NCBI GenBank assembly: GCA_048772705.1 | Contig: JBLWGC010000167.1 | Span: forward strand, 1 to 34,626 | Length of the DNA stretch: 34,626 bases | Direction: 5' to 3' | Source of the DNA: Leidyana gryllorum EB-2025a | Taxonomy: Eukaryota; Apicomplexa | Shown: positions 1 to 7,976 of the stretch, piece after piece | How positions within the stretch are numbered: position 1 is the stretch's first letter | Layout: every line of letters begins with the position of its first letter | The notes under the pieces: generated by a model | What the model was told of the DNA's origin: nothing | What the model saw: only the letters and a program-made list of their open reading frames with translations | Databases searched by the model: none | Position numbers and translations under genes: made by a program

Positions 1-70
1 CCATCCCCCGCTCCAGACTCATTGCCTTGTGGTCACCCCCGCTCCAGACTCATTACTTTGTGGTCAGGAA
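1..70. repeat. Short tandem duplication upstream of tRNA-Gly
   Basis: Two near-identical copies of a roughly 33-base unit containing CGCTCCAGACTCATT follow each other. A single copy stands upstream of the tRNA-Gly genes at 7638 and 16453, so the duplication is local. Confidence 0.8.
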
Positions 71-82
71 TGGAGGTGTCAC

Positions 83-153
83 GCATCTGTGGTCTAGTGG
101 TAGAATGTCTCGTTGCCATCGAGACGACCCGGGTTCGATTCCCGGCAGATGCA
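83..153 (+). tRNA. tRNA-Gly(GCC)
   Basis: Seven-pair acceptor (GCATCTG with CAGATGC, then A), anticodon loop TTGCCAT and consensus B box GGTTCGATTCC. Decodes GGC and GGT. Near-identical copies lie at 7638 and 16453. One of the few genes here with a T5 run close downstream (169-173). Confidence 0.95.
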
Positions 154-168
154 GAGGACACATGGTTG

Positions 169-173
169 TTTTT
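169..173 (+). terminator. Pol III T5 terminator for tRNA-Gly
   Basis: TTTTT begins 16 bases after the tRNA-Gly end. The copy at 16453 has GATTG at this place instead. Confidence 0.55.
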
Positions 174-228
174 CACCATTCCAGAAATTCATGCGTGAGT
201 TGGTGTTTGACCCTCCGATCACATCGCA

Positions 229-310
229 CGACAACTGCTGGATTTGAACCAGCGCGGGCCAGGCCCAGTAGATTTCGAGTCTACCCCCTTAACCACTCGG
301 GCAAGTTGCC
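229..310 (-). tRNA. tRNA-Ser(CGA)
   Basis: Type II tRNA of 82 nt with long variable arm and discriminator G. Acceptor GGCAACT pairs AGTTGTC with one G-U. Anticodon loop CTCGAAA gives CGA for UCG codons. It is the outer end of the left palindrome arm; its mirror partner at 4116 reads AGA. Confidence 0.93.
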
Positions 311-376
311 AACGGTAGAACTCGGCATGCCGCAGGCAGTGGCTTCACATACGGTTCAGCAGCTTGACTCGGACCG

Positions 377-428
377 CTCGCGCTGTCCGAACCCGCGGTC
401 TCTCCATTGAAAGTCTTGCGCTCTCCAG
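377..428 (-). pseudogene. Degenerate tRNA-Lys 3' half (left arm)
   Basis: Reads AGAGCGCAAGACTTTCAATGG and then a decayed T-arm, like the degenerate Lys copies at 26074 and 29547, but the acceptor and most of the D-arm are replaced by palindrome sequence. Confidence 0.6.
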
Positions 429-744
429 ACTACCCCGCGTGTGAATAGGGAGAGAAAGCCGTGTCGCAGGGTGCGAGAGCCGATCGGAGGCGAGTGGTAA
501 TGTCGACGAGCGTAGCGGAGCAGCAGGCGGTAGCGGAGAGGTATCGGACCGGGGAGGGGCACCCTGGCTTGATTCATGGCTAGAGGCAGATGAGTTGCGG
601 AAGTGACGTGGCCCGGCCGGCCGTTGCAGCATTGAACTAGCAGCTGAGTTCAAAAGGGCGGTGGTCCCCGACTGGAGAGATTCAGTCATTGCGGTCTGGA
701 GGAATACAGCGGCAGCTTGTAGTTGGCCTTCGGTGGCAGTATGT

Positions 745-850
745 GGATCACAATCAATGGTAGTCACCGGAGCAGAGGCGAGGGCGGTCTTCGAGGCGGT
801 GGTAGTCAGCGGAGCAGCGGTGGTGGTAGTCAGCCGAGCCTTAGCATACA
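745..850. repeat. GGN-rich low-complexity tract (left arm)
   Basis: Reiterated GGTGGTAGTCAGCGGAGCAG-type units. Related units sharing GCGGTCTTCGAGGCGGTGG lie in the spacer (2018-2106), with the mirror in the right arm near 3585-3670. Translation gives Gly/Ser-rich shadow frames with no protein signal. Confidence 0.7.
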
Positions 851-1589
851 ATATTTGACACGCAGCCAGCGTCGATTGCAATGGGATGGCGATGGGGGTG
901 GCGTGGATTCCTCCTTTACGTGGGTTGGGCTGAGGGGTTGAAGGAACGTCAAGAAGATTACTTGGGGCTGAAAGCAGCCCAAGAAGGCGTGCTCGAGTGC
1001 TTGCGGGACAACCCAAGCTAATGGCGGAACCGCGATCTGCCTATGGACGTTCTTTCGGCCCTATTCAAAGCGGAGTGTGAGCAACGAGGAGTATGGGACC
1101 CGTTTGGGTACTCGCGAAATGACGATGTCCGCCTTTATAGAGTGAGGGAATGGTGTAGTGCTTTACTTGACTGTATTGAGCTCGGTTTATTCGAGGTGCT
1201 GGAGGTCAACCCCCTTCATAAAGCAGGAAGAGGGAGACTAAGTTTAGTTAAGTTGTAATTCAGCTGGACCATCTGTGTCCCCTTTTTCGTGCTGCATGTC
1301 TCCTCAACCGAGCCGCTAAGGCCCTTAGTCGAGACCCCGTCCAGTCATTAGAACCTTACCAAAGCCCATCTCATCCAAGCTATGAGTCGTACACTAGCTC
1401 TGTAACGCCCGAGCCTTAGCGAAGGCAACACGAGCTCTGCTGTACCGTTTCAGAGGCCGGTCGCCTAGGTACTAGGGGTGTGCTAGGGCTAGAGATCTGT
1501 CCAATATCGTAGCGTTACGATCAGTTCCATGCCGCTACAGCACTCCTACGTGCTCTATCAGCTCCAACGAGTAGCAGAAAGCATATATA

Positions 1590-2842
1590 GACTAGATCTA
1601 AACTCGAGATGGTTCACCATTCTACCCAGATTTCAAGGTTTGCGCTGACTAACTATTCCCGATCTTGAACTCCCCTCCGTCTGTTGACCTTTCGCAGGAA
1701 GGGCAAGAGACAGGAGTAGGGCCCGTTTCACTACAAAACCTCGAATCCTTTTTGTCTGCAATGTCCTAGCGTGTTCTCGTGTTCTCTCGGTTGTCTGTCA
1801 CTGAACGAAGTACCATGATGTCGGGGCTCTCTGCTGCTACTACCACTATCATCGATCAGTTGAAGCCAGAGTCGTGGGGCCAGGTACAATTCCGACTCAG
1901 CTTCCCCCCTCTGAACGATGGAATGCAAGATGGGCGAGTTGCTGGTGCGGGTGAAGCCTGTGCGAGCTGCAGTGACCACTCCCTCGGTCGCAACGGTGCA
2001 TACCGTCCGGATCCGTCAGCGGAGCAGCGGCGGTGGCAGTGGCGGTCGTAGTCAGCAGATCATTGGCGGCGGCGGTCTTCGAGGCGGTGGCAGTGGCGGT
2101 GGCGCCCCGACGCTTGGCTCCCGGCGGAGCAGAACGCTTGACGGCTTGGATCGCAACGCTTTGTAATTTTTAGTTGCGACACTTACTGAGTGCGGGTCTG
2201 GGACTTCGGGGCCCAAATGTCTCCGTCCCCGATAGTGCGACTGGATCGAAATTTTCATTTTCAGTCCGTGTCGCTCACCTCTCTTCACTCGTGGCCGCTC
2301 ATCGGCTCTCGGCTGCGGCGATGCCAGCACGTCCAAGATCTGCGGCGCGGCGCGGGTCAGTCCGAGCGCGGGGTCCGCTCTTAGAACGTGCTCGAGCAGC
2401 TGCGGCCGATCGCACCACTCGACCTGGTTGAGAAGGCTGAATAAAAACAGCCAGTGCCTTCTGAGGTGGTCAGGAGCCGCTGGTAGGTAGATATAGTAGT
2501 GCGTGTGTAGACAACATACTTGAGTGTGGTGGGGGCCACTTCTTAGTCGGTGGGGAGACGCAGCGAGTAGCAGCAGGTAAGGCACTGACGAGTCCCGCGG
2601 TGTGTGGCAGATACCGATCCATACACCCTCGGTCGGAATTCCACGCACGAAAGACTCCCTCGATTGAGAGGAATCTTTCATGCAGGCCGATTGACGGCGA
2701 TAGCGGAGCCCCACCACTCGATAACGAACTCCATTTATGGTGACATCCTCCGAGGCGTGGAGTGTCGTATCATGGAGTTGCTCTCGAACATGGGGCTGGT
2801 GTATCACACAGGCCAATGCGGATGGCTGTGGGACGTACAAAG
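1590..2842. other. Palindrome centre (single-copy spacer)
   Basis: 1.25 kb unique in this window, with a GGCGGTGGC-rich stretch at 2018-2106. I find no tRNA on either strand. The only long open frame is the minus-strand one at 2052-2903. Confidence 0.7.
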
Positions 2843-2903
2843 TATATATGCTTTCTGCTACTCGTTGGAGCTCATAGAGCACGTAGGAGTGCTGTAGCGG
2901 CAT
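2052..2903 (-). CDS. Hypothetical ORF, 283 codons, possibly not a gene
   Basis: Longest open frame in the window. It starts ATG in the right arm (MPLQHSYVLYELQRV) and runs through the spacer. The left arm carries the mirror ATG at 1530 with an almost identical first 20 residues, then diverges. The stretch INGVRYRVVGL is weakly reminiscent of peptidase-like domains carried by some DNA transposons, but I cannot place the following catalytic positions. The C-terminus is proline-rich low complexity. Whether it is coding is uncertain. Confidence 0.2.
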   Translation of the reverse strand: MPLQHSYVLYELQRVAESIYTLYVPQPSALACVIHQPHVREQLHDTTLHASEDVTINGVRYRVVGLRYRRQSACMKDSSQSRESFVRGIPTEGVWIGICHTPRDSSVPYLLLLAASPHRLRSGPHHTQVCCLHTHYYIYLPAAPDHLRRHWLFLFSLLNQVEWCDRPQLLEHVLRADPALGLTRAAPQILDVLASPQPRADERPRVKRGERHGLKMKISIQSHYRGRRHLGPEVPDPHSVSVATKNYKALRSKPSSVLLRREPSVGAPPPLPPPRRPPPPMIC

Positions 2904-3011
2904 GGAACTGATCGTAACGCTACGATATTGGACAGATCTCTAGCCCTAGCACACCCTAGTACCTAGGCGACCGGCCTCTGAAACGGTTCAGCAGAGCTCG
3001 TGTTGCCTTCG

Positions 3012-3374
3012 CTAAGGCTCCGGCGTTACAGAGCTAGTGTACGACTCATAGCTTGGATGAGATGGGCTTTGGTAAGGTTCTAATGACTGGACGGGGTCTC
3101 GACTAAGGGCCTTAGCGGCTCGGTTGAGGAGACATGCAGCACGAAAAAGGGGACACAGATACAACTTAACTAAACTTAGTCTCCCTCTTCCTGCTTTATG
3201 AAGGGGGTTGACCTCCAGCACCTCGAATAAACCGAGCTCAATACAGTCAAGTAGAGCACTACACCATTCCCTCACTCTATAAAGGCGGACATCGTCATTT
3301 CGCGAGTACCCAAACGGGTCCCATACTCCTCGTTGCTCACACTCCGCTTTGAATAGGGCCGAAAGAACGTCCAT
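3012..3374 (-). CDS. Hypothetical ORF, 120 codons, in right arm
   Basis: Begins MDVLSALFKAECEQRG. The left arm has the same first 71 codons at 1043-1258 on the plus strand before its local insertion. Both copies therefore point inward to the spacer. I do not recognise the protein family; it may be an old exon or chance. Confidence 0.2.
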   Translation of the reverse strand: MDVLSALFKAECEQRGVWDPFGYSRNDDVRLYRVREWCSALLDCIELGLFEVLEVNPLHKAGRGRLSLVKLYLCPLFRAACLLNRAAKALSRDPVQSLEPYQSPSHPSYESYTSSVTPEP

Positions 3375-3995
3375 AGGCAGATCGCGGTTCCGCCATTAGC
3401 TTGGGTTGTCCCGCAAGCACTCGAGCACGCCTTCTTGGGCTGCTTTCAGCCCCAAGTAATCTTCTTGACGTTCCTTCAACCCCTCAGCCCAACCCACGTA
3501 AAGGAGGAATCCACGCCACCCCCATCGCCATCCCCATTGCAATCGACGCTGGCTGCGTGTCAAATATTGTATGCTAAGGCTCGGCTGACTACCACCACCG
3601 CTGCTCCGCTGACTACCACCGCCTCGAAGACCGCCCTCGCCTCTGCTCCGGTGACTACCATTGATTGTGATCCACAAACTGCCACCGAAGGCCAACTACA
3701 AGCTGCCGCTGTATTCCTCCAGACCGCAATGACTGGAATCTCTCCAGTCGGGGGCCACCGCCCTTTTGAACTCAGCTGCTAGTTCAATGCTGCAACGGCC
3801 GGCCGGGGAGGGGCCACGTCACTTCCGCAACTCATCTGCCTCTAGCCATGAATCAAGCCACGGTGCCCCTCCCCGGTCCGATACCTCTCCGCTACCGCCT
3901 GCTGCTCCGCTACGCTCGTCGACATTACCACTCGCCTCCGATCGGCTCTCGCACCCTGCGACACGGCTTTCTCTCCCTATTCACACGCGGGGTAG

Positions 3996-4056
3996 TCGGG
4001 AGAGCGCAAGACTTTCAATGGAGAGACCGCGGGTTCGGGCAGCGCGACCCGTCCGA
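3996..4056 (+). pseudogene. Degenerate tRNA-Lys 3' half (right arm)
   Basis: Mirror of 377-428. GGGAGAGCGCAAGACTTTC is fused upstream to palindrome DNA instead of the tRNA 5' half seen at 29547. It is followed, as elsewhere, by tRNA-Ser. Confidence 0.6.
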
Positions 4057-4115
4057 GTTAAGCTTGCTGAACCGTATATGAAGCCACTGTCTGCGGCATG
4101 CCGAGTTCGACAGGT

Positions 4116-4197
4116 GGCAACTTGCCCGAGTGGTTAAGGGGGTAGACTAGAAATCTACTGGGCCTGGCCCGCGCTGGTTCAAATCCAGCAGTTGTCG
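4116..4197 (+). tRNA. tRNA-Ser(AGA)
   Basis: 82 nt type II tRNA. Loop CTAGAAA gives AGA (inosine-type, reads UCU/UCC/UCA). Differs from the mirror Ser(CGA) at 229 at the wobble base. Outer end of the right arm. Confidence 0.95.
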
Positions 4198-4261
4198 TGC
4201 GATGTGGTGGAGATGATGCAATTCCCAGCATCAAGAACTCATATGGGTCGGGACAGGGAAT

Positions 4262-4333
4262 GCCTCTTTAGCTTAGGGGCAGAGCATTCGCTTTGTAAGC
4301 GAAAGGTCGCTGGTTCGATTCCGGCAGGAGGCT
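4262..4333 (+). tRNA. tRNA-Thr(TGT)
   Basis: Only Thr(TGT) here: loop TTTGTAA on the same backbone as the Thr(AGT) genes. Acceptor GCCTCTT with AGGAGGC (one G-U), T-stem GCTGG/CCGGC. Confidence 0.88.
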
Positions 4334-4510
4334 TCAGTTATGAGCCCAAACATGGTTGCGATATCCGCCCGCATTTTCGGACGGCGGCTTGCAGACAGCA
4401 CTCGACCATCTCGCCGAAGTGTTGTTGGCTCGCCGTTTCACCCGTTTGCCGTGCGTGTACTCTCAATATGCGAGGACTTCTGGGGTTGGGGGCCGGCGTG
4501 TTTACTAGCG

Positions 4511-4581
4511 TCCGAGATAGTATAGTGGTCAGTATTTCCGCCTGTCACGCGGAAGACCAGGATCGATTCCCGGTCTCGAAG
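4511..4581 (+). tRNA. tRNA-Asp(GTC)
   Basis: TCCGAGA acceptor, loop CTGTCAC. The T-arm is damaged (CCAGGATCGATTCCC instead of CCCGGGTTCGATTCCC, one base short). Opens the Asp(+) Val(-) Gln(-) Ser(-) cassette also seen at 12553-13140. Confidence 0.8.
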
Positions 4582-4606
4582 CACATTGGTTTCGCTTGAG
4601 ACTGTC

Positions 4607-4612
4607 TTTTTT
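4607..4612 (+). terminator. Pol III T6 terminator for tRNA-Asp
   Basis: TTTTTT about 26 bases past the tRNA-Asp end, conserved at 12647 and, inverted, at 18698. Other Asp copies lack it. Confidence 0.5.
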
Positions 4613-4635
4613 GGTGCGTGCTGAAGGTTGCGAGC

Positions 4636-4708
4636 TACAGCCACCGAGGATCGAATTCGGGACCTTCTGCGTGTAAAGCAGACGTCGTAACCACTAGACC
4701 ATGGCTGC
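4636..4708 (-). tRNA. tRNA-Val(TAC)
   Basis: Only Val(TAC): loop TTTACAC. Acceptor GCAGCCA/TGGCTGT with G1-U72. G53 is changed to A next to the T-loop (CCGAATTCGATCC). Confidence 0.85.
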
Positions 4709-4772
4709 ATGGATGGTCCCCGCAGCCCAAGAGAAGTGGCGAAGCTTCAGGGAGTAGTGAGGACCAGTTCAA

Positions 4773-4842
4773 GGGTCGGGCCGGGATCGAACCCAAGTCG
4801 GGAAATCCAAAATGTCCAGTGCTAACCACCAAGGACGCAATC
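4773..4842 (-). tRNA. tRNA-Gln(TTG), degenerate
   Basis: Gln backbone with loop TTTTGGA (TTG), one anticodon-stem mismatch, an acceptor mismatch and start GATTGCG rather than GGTTGCG. Related to 12812 and 18469. Probably weak or dead. Confidence 0.55.
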
Positions 4843-5034
4843 GGTTCAGCCCATCCCAGAACAGTCGGACTGGCGCTCCCTCAACTAGAACACATGCAAC
4901 ACGGGTCTCTCTACAAACCTCTGAAGTATTGTAACTGGATTTTGTATACACCCCCCAGCGTAAAGAGTTGGATTCGAGTCGGCCAAAATCCTCAGTTCAA
5001 TCATTGAAGCAGATGCGCTCTCCCCGAATGCTAC

Positions 5035-5116
5035 CGACAAGGGTGAGATTCGAACTCACGCGGGTAGAACCCAACGGCTTAGCAGGCCGCCGCCTTAACC
5101 ACTCGGCCACCTTGCC
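5035..5116 (-). tRNA. tRNA-Ser(GCT)
   Basis: Type II tRNA, loop CTGCTAA, discriminator G, reads AGC/AGU. Twin at 17046. The same body carries a GCC anticodon at 13059 and 18205. Confidence 0.94.
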
Positions 5117-5224
5117 GACGACATGTCTTACTCGCTGCCATTTTTTCACAACGGTTTGGGGGAGGTTCTGAGATCGAAGACTTCTTTCACCCCACGAGTA
5201 TCGAGATGACCGAAGCCTCTCCAT

Positions 5225-5297
5225 GGTGCGGTGGCCTACTGGATAGGGCATCGGTCTTCGGAACCGGGAGTTGTGGGTCCGAGGCCCATCCGCATCA
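5225..5297 (+). tRNA. tRNA-Arg(TCG), T-loop damaged
   Basis: Loop CTTCGGA. Acceptor GGTGCGG/CCGCATC holds, but the T-loop is TCCGAGG in place of TTCGAGT, weakening the B box. The intact copy is 15415. This version was passed on to the chimera at 14150. Confidence 0.7.
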
Positions 5298-5379
5298 TAG
5301 CCTCTCACTCGGAAGACGTTCCGTTTCGACCGAGGCAAGCTTGCTAGCTGTATGAGAGCCGCTGCCCCGTATGTCGAGT

Positions 5380-5445
5380 TGAAATGCTAGTGGTATCAGT
5401 TTCCTTCGTCTGTGGAAGTGCTCGATTCGATCCCCGAACAGTCCG
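5380..5445 (+). pseudogene. tRNA-Pro-like pseudogene
   Basis: CTAGTGGTATCAGTTTCC... ending GAACAGTCC aligns to the Pro genes, but the acceptor 5' strand and a readable anticodon loop are lost. Copies at 14304, 13461(-) and 30413(-). Confidence 0.55.
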
Positions 5446-5521
5446 TTTTTGAGTAGGTTGCAGACAGCTGGAAGCAGAAATTGCCCCAGTCTCTCGGGGG
5501 TGCTGCAGATTTTTCGCAATT

Positions 5522-5592
5522 GCACTTGTGGTCTAAGGGTAAGATGCGACCCTTCCAAGGTCGTAACCCGGGTTCGAGTCCCGGCAGGTGCA
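5522..5592 (+). tRNA. tRNA-Gly(TCC)
   Basis: Loop CTTCCAA in stem CGACC/GGTCG. Acceptor GCACTTG/CAGGTGC with one G-U. Reads GGA and GGG. Twin at 14447. Its 5' half is scattered as fragments through the array. Confidence 0.94.
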
Positions 5593-5656
5593 GCCGTTTG
5601 TAGCTCGAACGACCTGTCTATCGGTGAAGGGGGACGACTCAATACAATACAACGGT

Positions 5657-5736
5657 TGACAAGAGTGGGATTCGAACCCACGCCCTTTCGGACTGCGGCC
5701 TTAACACAGCGCCTTAGACCACTCGGCCATCTTGCC
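5657..5736 (-). tRNA. tRNA-Leu(AAG)
   Basis: 80 nt, loop TTAAGGC, stem CTGTG/CGCAG, acceptor GGCAAGA/TCTTGTC, discriminator A. B box intact. Confidence 0.93.
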
Positions 5737-5956
5737 GGAGTATTGTTGGCTCGCCACTTTACACGCTTTCTGTCTGTGAAGTCTCGAGAAGTGAGGACTT
5801 TTGGGGTTGAAGGTCGGAGTATGGAATGGAACAAGAGCCTCACACGAATTACGTTGTAAGAAGTCCACTCCTCAACTCCCGGTGGGACGGCATTTACCCG
5901 CCGAATATGTACCATCTTGAGAGGAGACGGAGCGTCGGGTCAACCGACAAGCAACG

Positions 5957-6028
5957 GGGCTGTTCTGGGAATCGAACCGAGGACTTCTTCCACCCGAAGG
6001 AAGAATCATACCACTAGACCAAACAGCC
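5957..6028 (-). tRNA. tRNA-Pro(CGG)
   Basis: GGCTGTT/AACAGCC acceptor, loop TTCGGGT in stem CTTCC/GGAAG. The T-stem has one mismatch (TCCTCGG against CCCAG). Confidence 0.88.
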
Positions 6029-6115
6029 GCCTGTCGGTCGTGCAACCCGCTGAGGACAGTTAGATAGTGGTCATACTATGTTGAGAACCAACAAATGCGA
6101 TGGGGTGTGCACAGC

Positions 6116-6193
6116 GGGCGACTAGCTCAAATGATATAGCGCTCGCTTTGCATTGCATGCGAGAGGTACTGGGATCGATACCCAGGTCGTCCA
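6116..6193 (+). tRNA. tRNA-Ala(TGC) with 5-base duplication
   Basis: Only Ala(TGC) copy. TGCAT is duplicated in tandem in the anticodon loop (TTTGCATTGCAT between CTCGC and GCGAG), giving a 12-base loop and 78 nt total. Acceptor, D-arm and T-arm otherwise match the Ala genes. Probably not functional. Confidence 0.75.
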
Positions 6194-6240
6194 AACTCAG
6201 TAGGGCGGCAGCTGTCGGTGCTACACGACCCAGTAGCAAT

Positions 6241-6284
6241 GTTCTTCCAAACGAGGAAAAATCATACCTTCAGACCAAACAACC
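6241..6284 (-). pseudogene. tRNA-Pro 5' fragment
   Basis: GGTTGTTTGGTCTGAAGGTA reads like a Pro 5' half up to the anticodon stem, then stops matching. Direct twin at 24986-25030. Confidence 0.5.
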
Positions 6285-6380
6285 CCCAGTCGGCCTGCCT
6301 GGCGACGGCACTCATAGCTGTCAAATCAGTCCGCATCTCAAGAACCACATTTACGCTTCCTTCATGATATCCGACGCTGG

Positions 6381-6450
6381 AGTAGTGGAACTCAGTGCGA
6401 GAGTGTTGGGCTTATGACTGCAAGGTCCGTCAATCGGCACGACGCACTGT
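6381..6450 (+). pseudogene. Initiator tRNA-Met pseudogene
   Basis: GAGAGTGTTGGGC then TTATGACTGC and GGTCCGTC followed by GACGCACTG follow iMet, with a disrupted anticodon arm and T-loop. A shorter twin is at 25127. Confidence 0.5.
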
Positions 6451-6517
6451 CAAGTGTCCGCAGGAGGATACTCTGCTATGCACTCGGTGGTCTCGTTCGG
6501 CTGTCATTGAATTGATT

Positions 6518-6591
6518 TGCTCCCCGGGGGGATCGAACCCTCGACCTTCGGCACATAAGGCCGATGCTCTAACCAGCTGAGCTAGGGGAGC
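6518..6591 (-). tRNA. tRNA-Ile(TAT)
   Basis: Perfect GCTCCCC/GGGGAGC acceptor. Stem TCGGC/GCCGA with loop CTTATGT gives TAT for AUA. No intron, although many animal Ile(UAU) genes have one. T-stem has one mismatch. Twin at 25242. Confidence 0.85.
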
Positions 6592-6736
6592 AATCAACGC
6601 CGTGCCACCGCGTCACTCATATTCGAATTCATCTGAGGGGATTGTTACAGAATGCGCCTGGCTCGTGCCGACCGAGCTTGTCAGTAATATGTCTGACTCG
6701 CTGGCAATTTGCCACACCGGTATAAGGCGTGGCTTC

Positions 6737-6796
6737 TGCATCTGCCGGGAATTGAATCTGGGTCGTCTCGGTGGCAACGACACGTTCTACATGCAA
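6737..6796 (-). pseudogene. tRNA-Gly(GCC), 5' truncated
   Basis: 3' end CAGATGCA, loop TTGCCAC and T-arm AGATTCAATTCCC remain; the first 17 or so bases including the A box are gone. The fuller relative is 25471. Confidence 0.65.
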
Positions 6797-6967
6797 TGAT
6801 TGAAGTGAGCTTTCTGTCCGACCCAAATCCAACGTCTACGCTGGGCGCTATAGACAGGAGCCACTTAAAACATTTCAGAAGTCTGTAGAGAGACCTGTGT
6901 TGCGTGAGCCAGTAGAGGAAGCGCTAGTACGGATAATTCGACAGACTCTTCTGGGATGGACTGAATG

Positions 6968-7039
6968 GGTTGCTTGGTGTAGTGGTTAGCACTGGAGACT
7001 CTGAATCTCCCGACCTGGGTTCGATTCCCGGCGCGACCT
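6968..7039 (+). tRNA. tRNA-Gln(CTG)
   Basis: Loop CTCTGAA in stem GGAGA/TCTCC, consensus B box. The last acceptor pair is T-C here against G-C at 17331 and 34230. First gene of an inverted Gln-Val-Asp-Leu cassette. Confidence 0.9.
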
Positions 7040-7102
7040 CAAAACTAGTCCTCACTACTTCGTAAAACCTGGCCACTTCTTTTGGTCTGCGGGACCGCCG
7101 CT

Positions 7103-7175
7103 GCAGCCATGGTCTAGTGGTCACGACGTCTGCTTCACACGCAGAAGGTCCCGAGTTCGATCCTCGGTGGCTGTA
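7103..7175 (+). tRNA. tRNA-Val(CAC)
   Basis: Loop TTCACAC, stem TCTGC/GCAGA, T-arm CCGAGTTCGATCCTCGG. Reads GUG. Confidence 0.94.
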
Positions 7176-7230
7176 GCTCGCAACTTTCAGCGGGAACCAA
7201 AGGGGTGAATCTTAAGCGAAATCAACTGTG

Positions 7231-7301
7231 CTCCGAGACCGGGAATCGAACCCGGGTCTTCCGCGTGACAGGCGGAAATACTAACACTATACTATCTCGG
7301 A
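7231..7301 (-). tRNA. tRNA-Asp(GTC)
   Basis: Loop CTGTCAC, full acceptor and B box. The D-arm is one base shorter than in the 72-nt copies. Confidence 0.88.
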
Positions 7302-7395
7302 CGCTCTGAAGACGCCGGCCTCCAATCCCAAAAGTCTTTCCATATCCAGAATCCAAGAACAGAAAACGCGTGGAGCGGCGAGCCAACACAGTCCC

Positions 7396-7475
7396 GTCAA
7401 GATGGCCGAGTGGTCTGAGGCGCTGTGCCTAAACCGGAGTCCGAAAGGGCGTGGGTTCGAATCCCACTTTTGCCA
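7396..7475 (+). tRNA. tRNA-Leu-like, anticodon TAA, degenerate
   Basis: Leu backbone with loop CCTAAAC: C at position 33 instead of T, an anticodon-stem mismatch and an acceptor mismatch (GTCAAGA/TTTTGCC). Direct relative at 16212. Confidence 0.5.
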
Positions 7476-7493
7476 GGTTGCGCCCTAAACGGG

Positions 7494-7498
7494 AAAAA
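7494..7498 (-). terminator. Possible T5 terminator for the Trp remnant
   Basis: AAAAA on plus is T5 on the sense strand of the tRNA-Trp remnant, about 14 bases past its end. Also near 16314. Confidence 0.35.
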
Positions 7499-7511
7499 CA
7501 TAGAGTCTGTT

Positions 7512-7582
7512 TGAGCCAGAGTGATTCGAAAACCTAACCATCTGATCTGGAGTCAGACGCGCTACCGTTGCGCCATAGGCCC
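7512..7582 (-). pseudogene. tRNA-Trp(CCA), degenerate
   Basis: A box TGGCGCAACGG and stem-loop TCTGA CTCCAGA TCAGA are those of animal Trp. The T-stem and acceptor 3' strand no longer pair. No better Trp copy exists in the window. Confidence 0.65.
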
Positions 7583-7637
7583 AAAACCATCCCCCGCTCC
7601 AGACTCATTACTTTGTGGTCAGGGATGGACGTGTCAG

Positions 7638-7708
7638 GCATCTGTGGTCTAGTGGTACAATGTCTCGTTGCCATCGAGACGACCCGGGTGCGATTCCCGG
7701 CAGATGCA
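7638..7708 (+). tRNA. tRNA-Gly(GCC)
   Basis: As 83, but the T-loop is TGCGATT, which breaks the invariant TTC of the B box. Part of the Leu-Trp-Gly-Ser-Lys segment duplicated at 16212-16693. Confidence 0.85.
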
Positions 7709-7738
7709 GAGGAGATGGCACATGGTTGATTGTGCCAC

Positions 7739-7775
7739 GCCAGGCCCAGTAGATTTCTAGTCTACCCCCTAACCC
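7739..7775 (-). pseudogene. tRNA-Ser(AGA) central fragment
   Basis: Only the anticodon and variable-arm region (GTAGACTAGAAATCTAC, GGGCCTGGC) survives; both ends are gone. Same fragment at 16555. Confidence 0.6.
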
Positions 7776-7799
7776 GTCACATACGGTTCAGCAAGCTTG

Positions 7800-7877
7800 A
7801 CTCGGACTTCTCGCGCTGCCTGCACCTGCGGTCTCCCATCAAAAGTCTTGCGCTCTACCGACGGAGCTGGCGCGGCA
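7800..7877 (-). pseudogene. tRNA-Lys-like pseudogene
   Basis: 5' half follows Lys (GTCGGTAGAGCGCAAGAC, loop CTTTTGA). The stem 3' side is TGGGA instead of TCTTG and the T-arm lacks GTTCGA. Confidence 0.6.
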
Positions 7878-7976
7878 GGGAAGCTCGGACTTGGTAACAA
7901 GCTCCTTTCGTACTGGTCGCAGAGCCTTGGGGCTTCCTCGAGTCCAGGGCGACTCTTTATCAGAGATCCCCTCACT

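Larger units (their letters stand above)
229..1589. repeat. Left arm of large palindrome
   Basis: Reverse complement matches 2843-4197 with only scattered substitutions and small indels, for example about 14 extra bases near 1258-1271 here and 6 extra bases near 3805 in the other arm. The match stops right after the tRNA-Ser 3' end outside and at GCATATATA inside. Confidence 0.9.
432..3995. mobile_element. Foldback-like element or inverted duplication, family unknown
   Basis: Non-tRNA DNA made of two inverted arms of about 1.16 kb and a unique centre. It interrupts the Lys-Ser order that is continuous at 26074-26287 and 29547-29759. Short open frames face inward from both arms. I recognise no transposase, reverse transcriptase or capsid motif. 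A captured genomic segment duplicated head to head is an equally good explanation, because both flanks carry the same tRNA-Lys half. Confidence 0.45.
2843..4197. repeat. Right arm of large palindrome
   Basis: Inverted partner of 229-1589. Outside, the two arms part company within about 10 bases of the tRNA-Ser end (both continue TGCGATGTG and then differ), so the homology boundary coincides with a tRNA gene end. Confidence 0.9.

Noticed and set aside
345-1016. 223-codon minus frame rich in Thr, Ala and Pro in the left arm
   Set aside because: Composition follows the GGN-rich repeat; the mirror frame in the right arm is broken differently. No domain recognised.
432-3995. LTR element or virus-like element in the palindrome
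   Set aside because: The repeats are inverted, not direct, and I see no reverse transcriptase, integrase, capsid or envelope motif.
5295-5915. 206-codon minus frame over Arg, Gly and Leu genes
   Set aside because: Translates tRNA genes read antisense; same shadow at 14220-14690.
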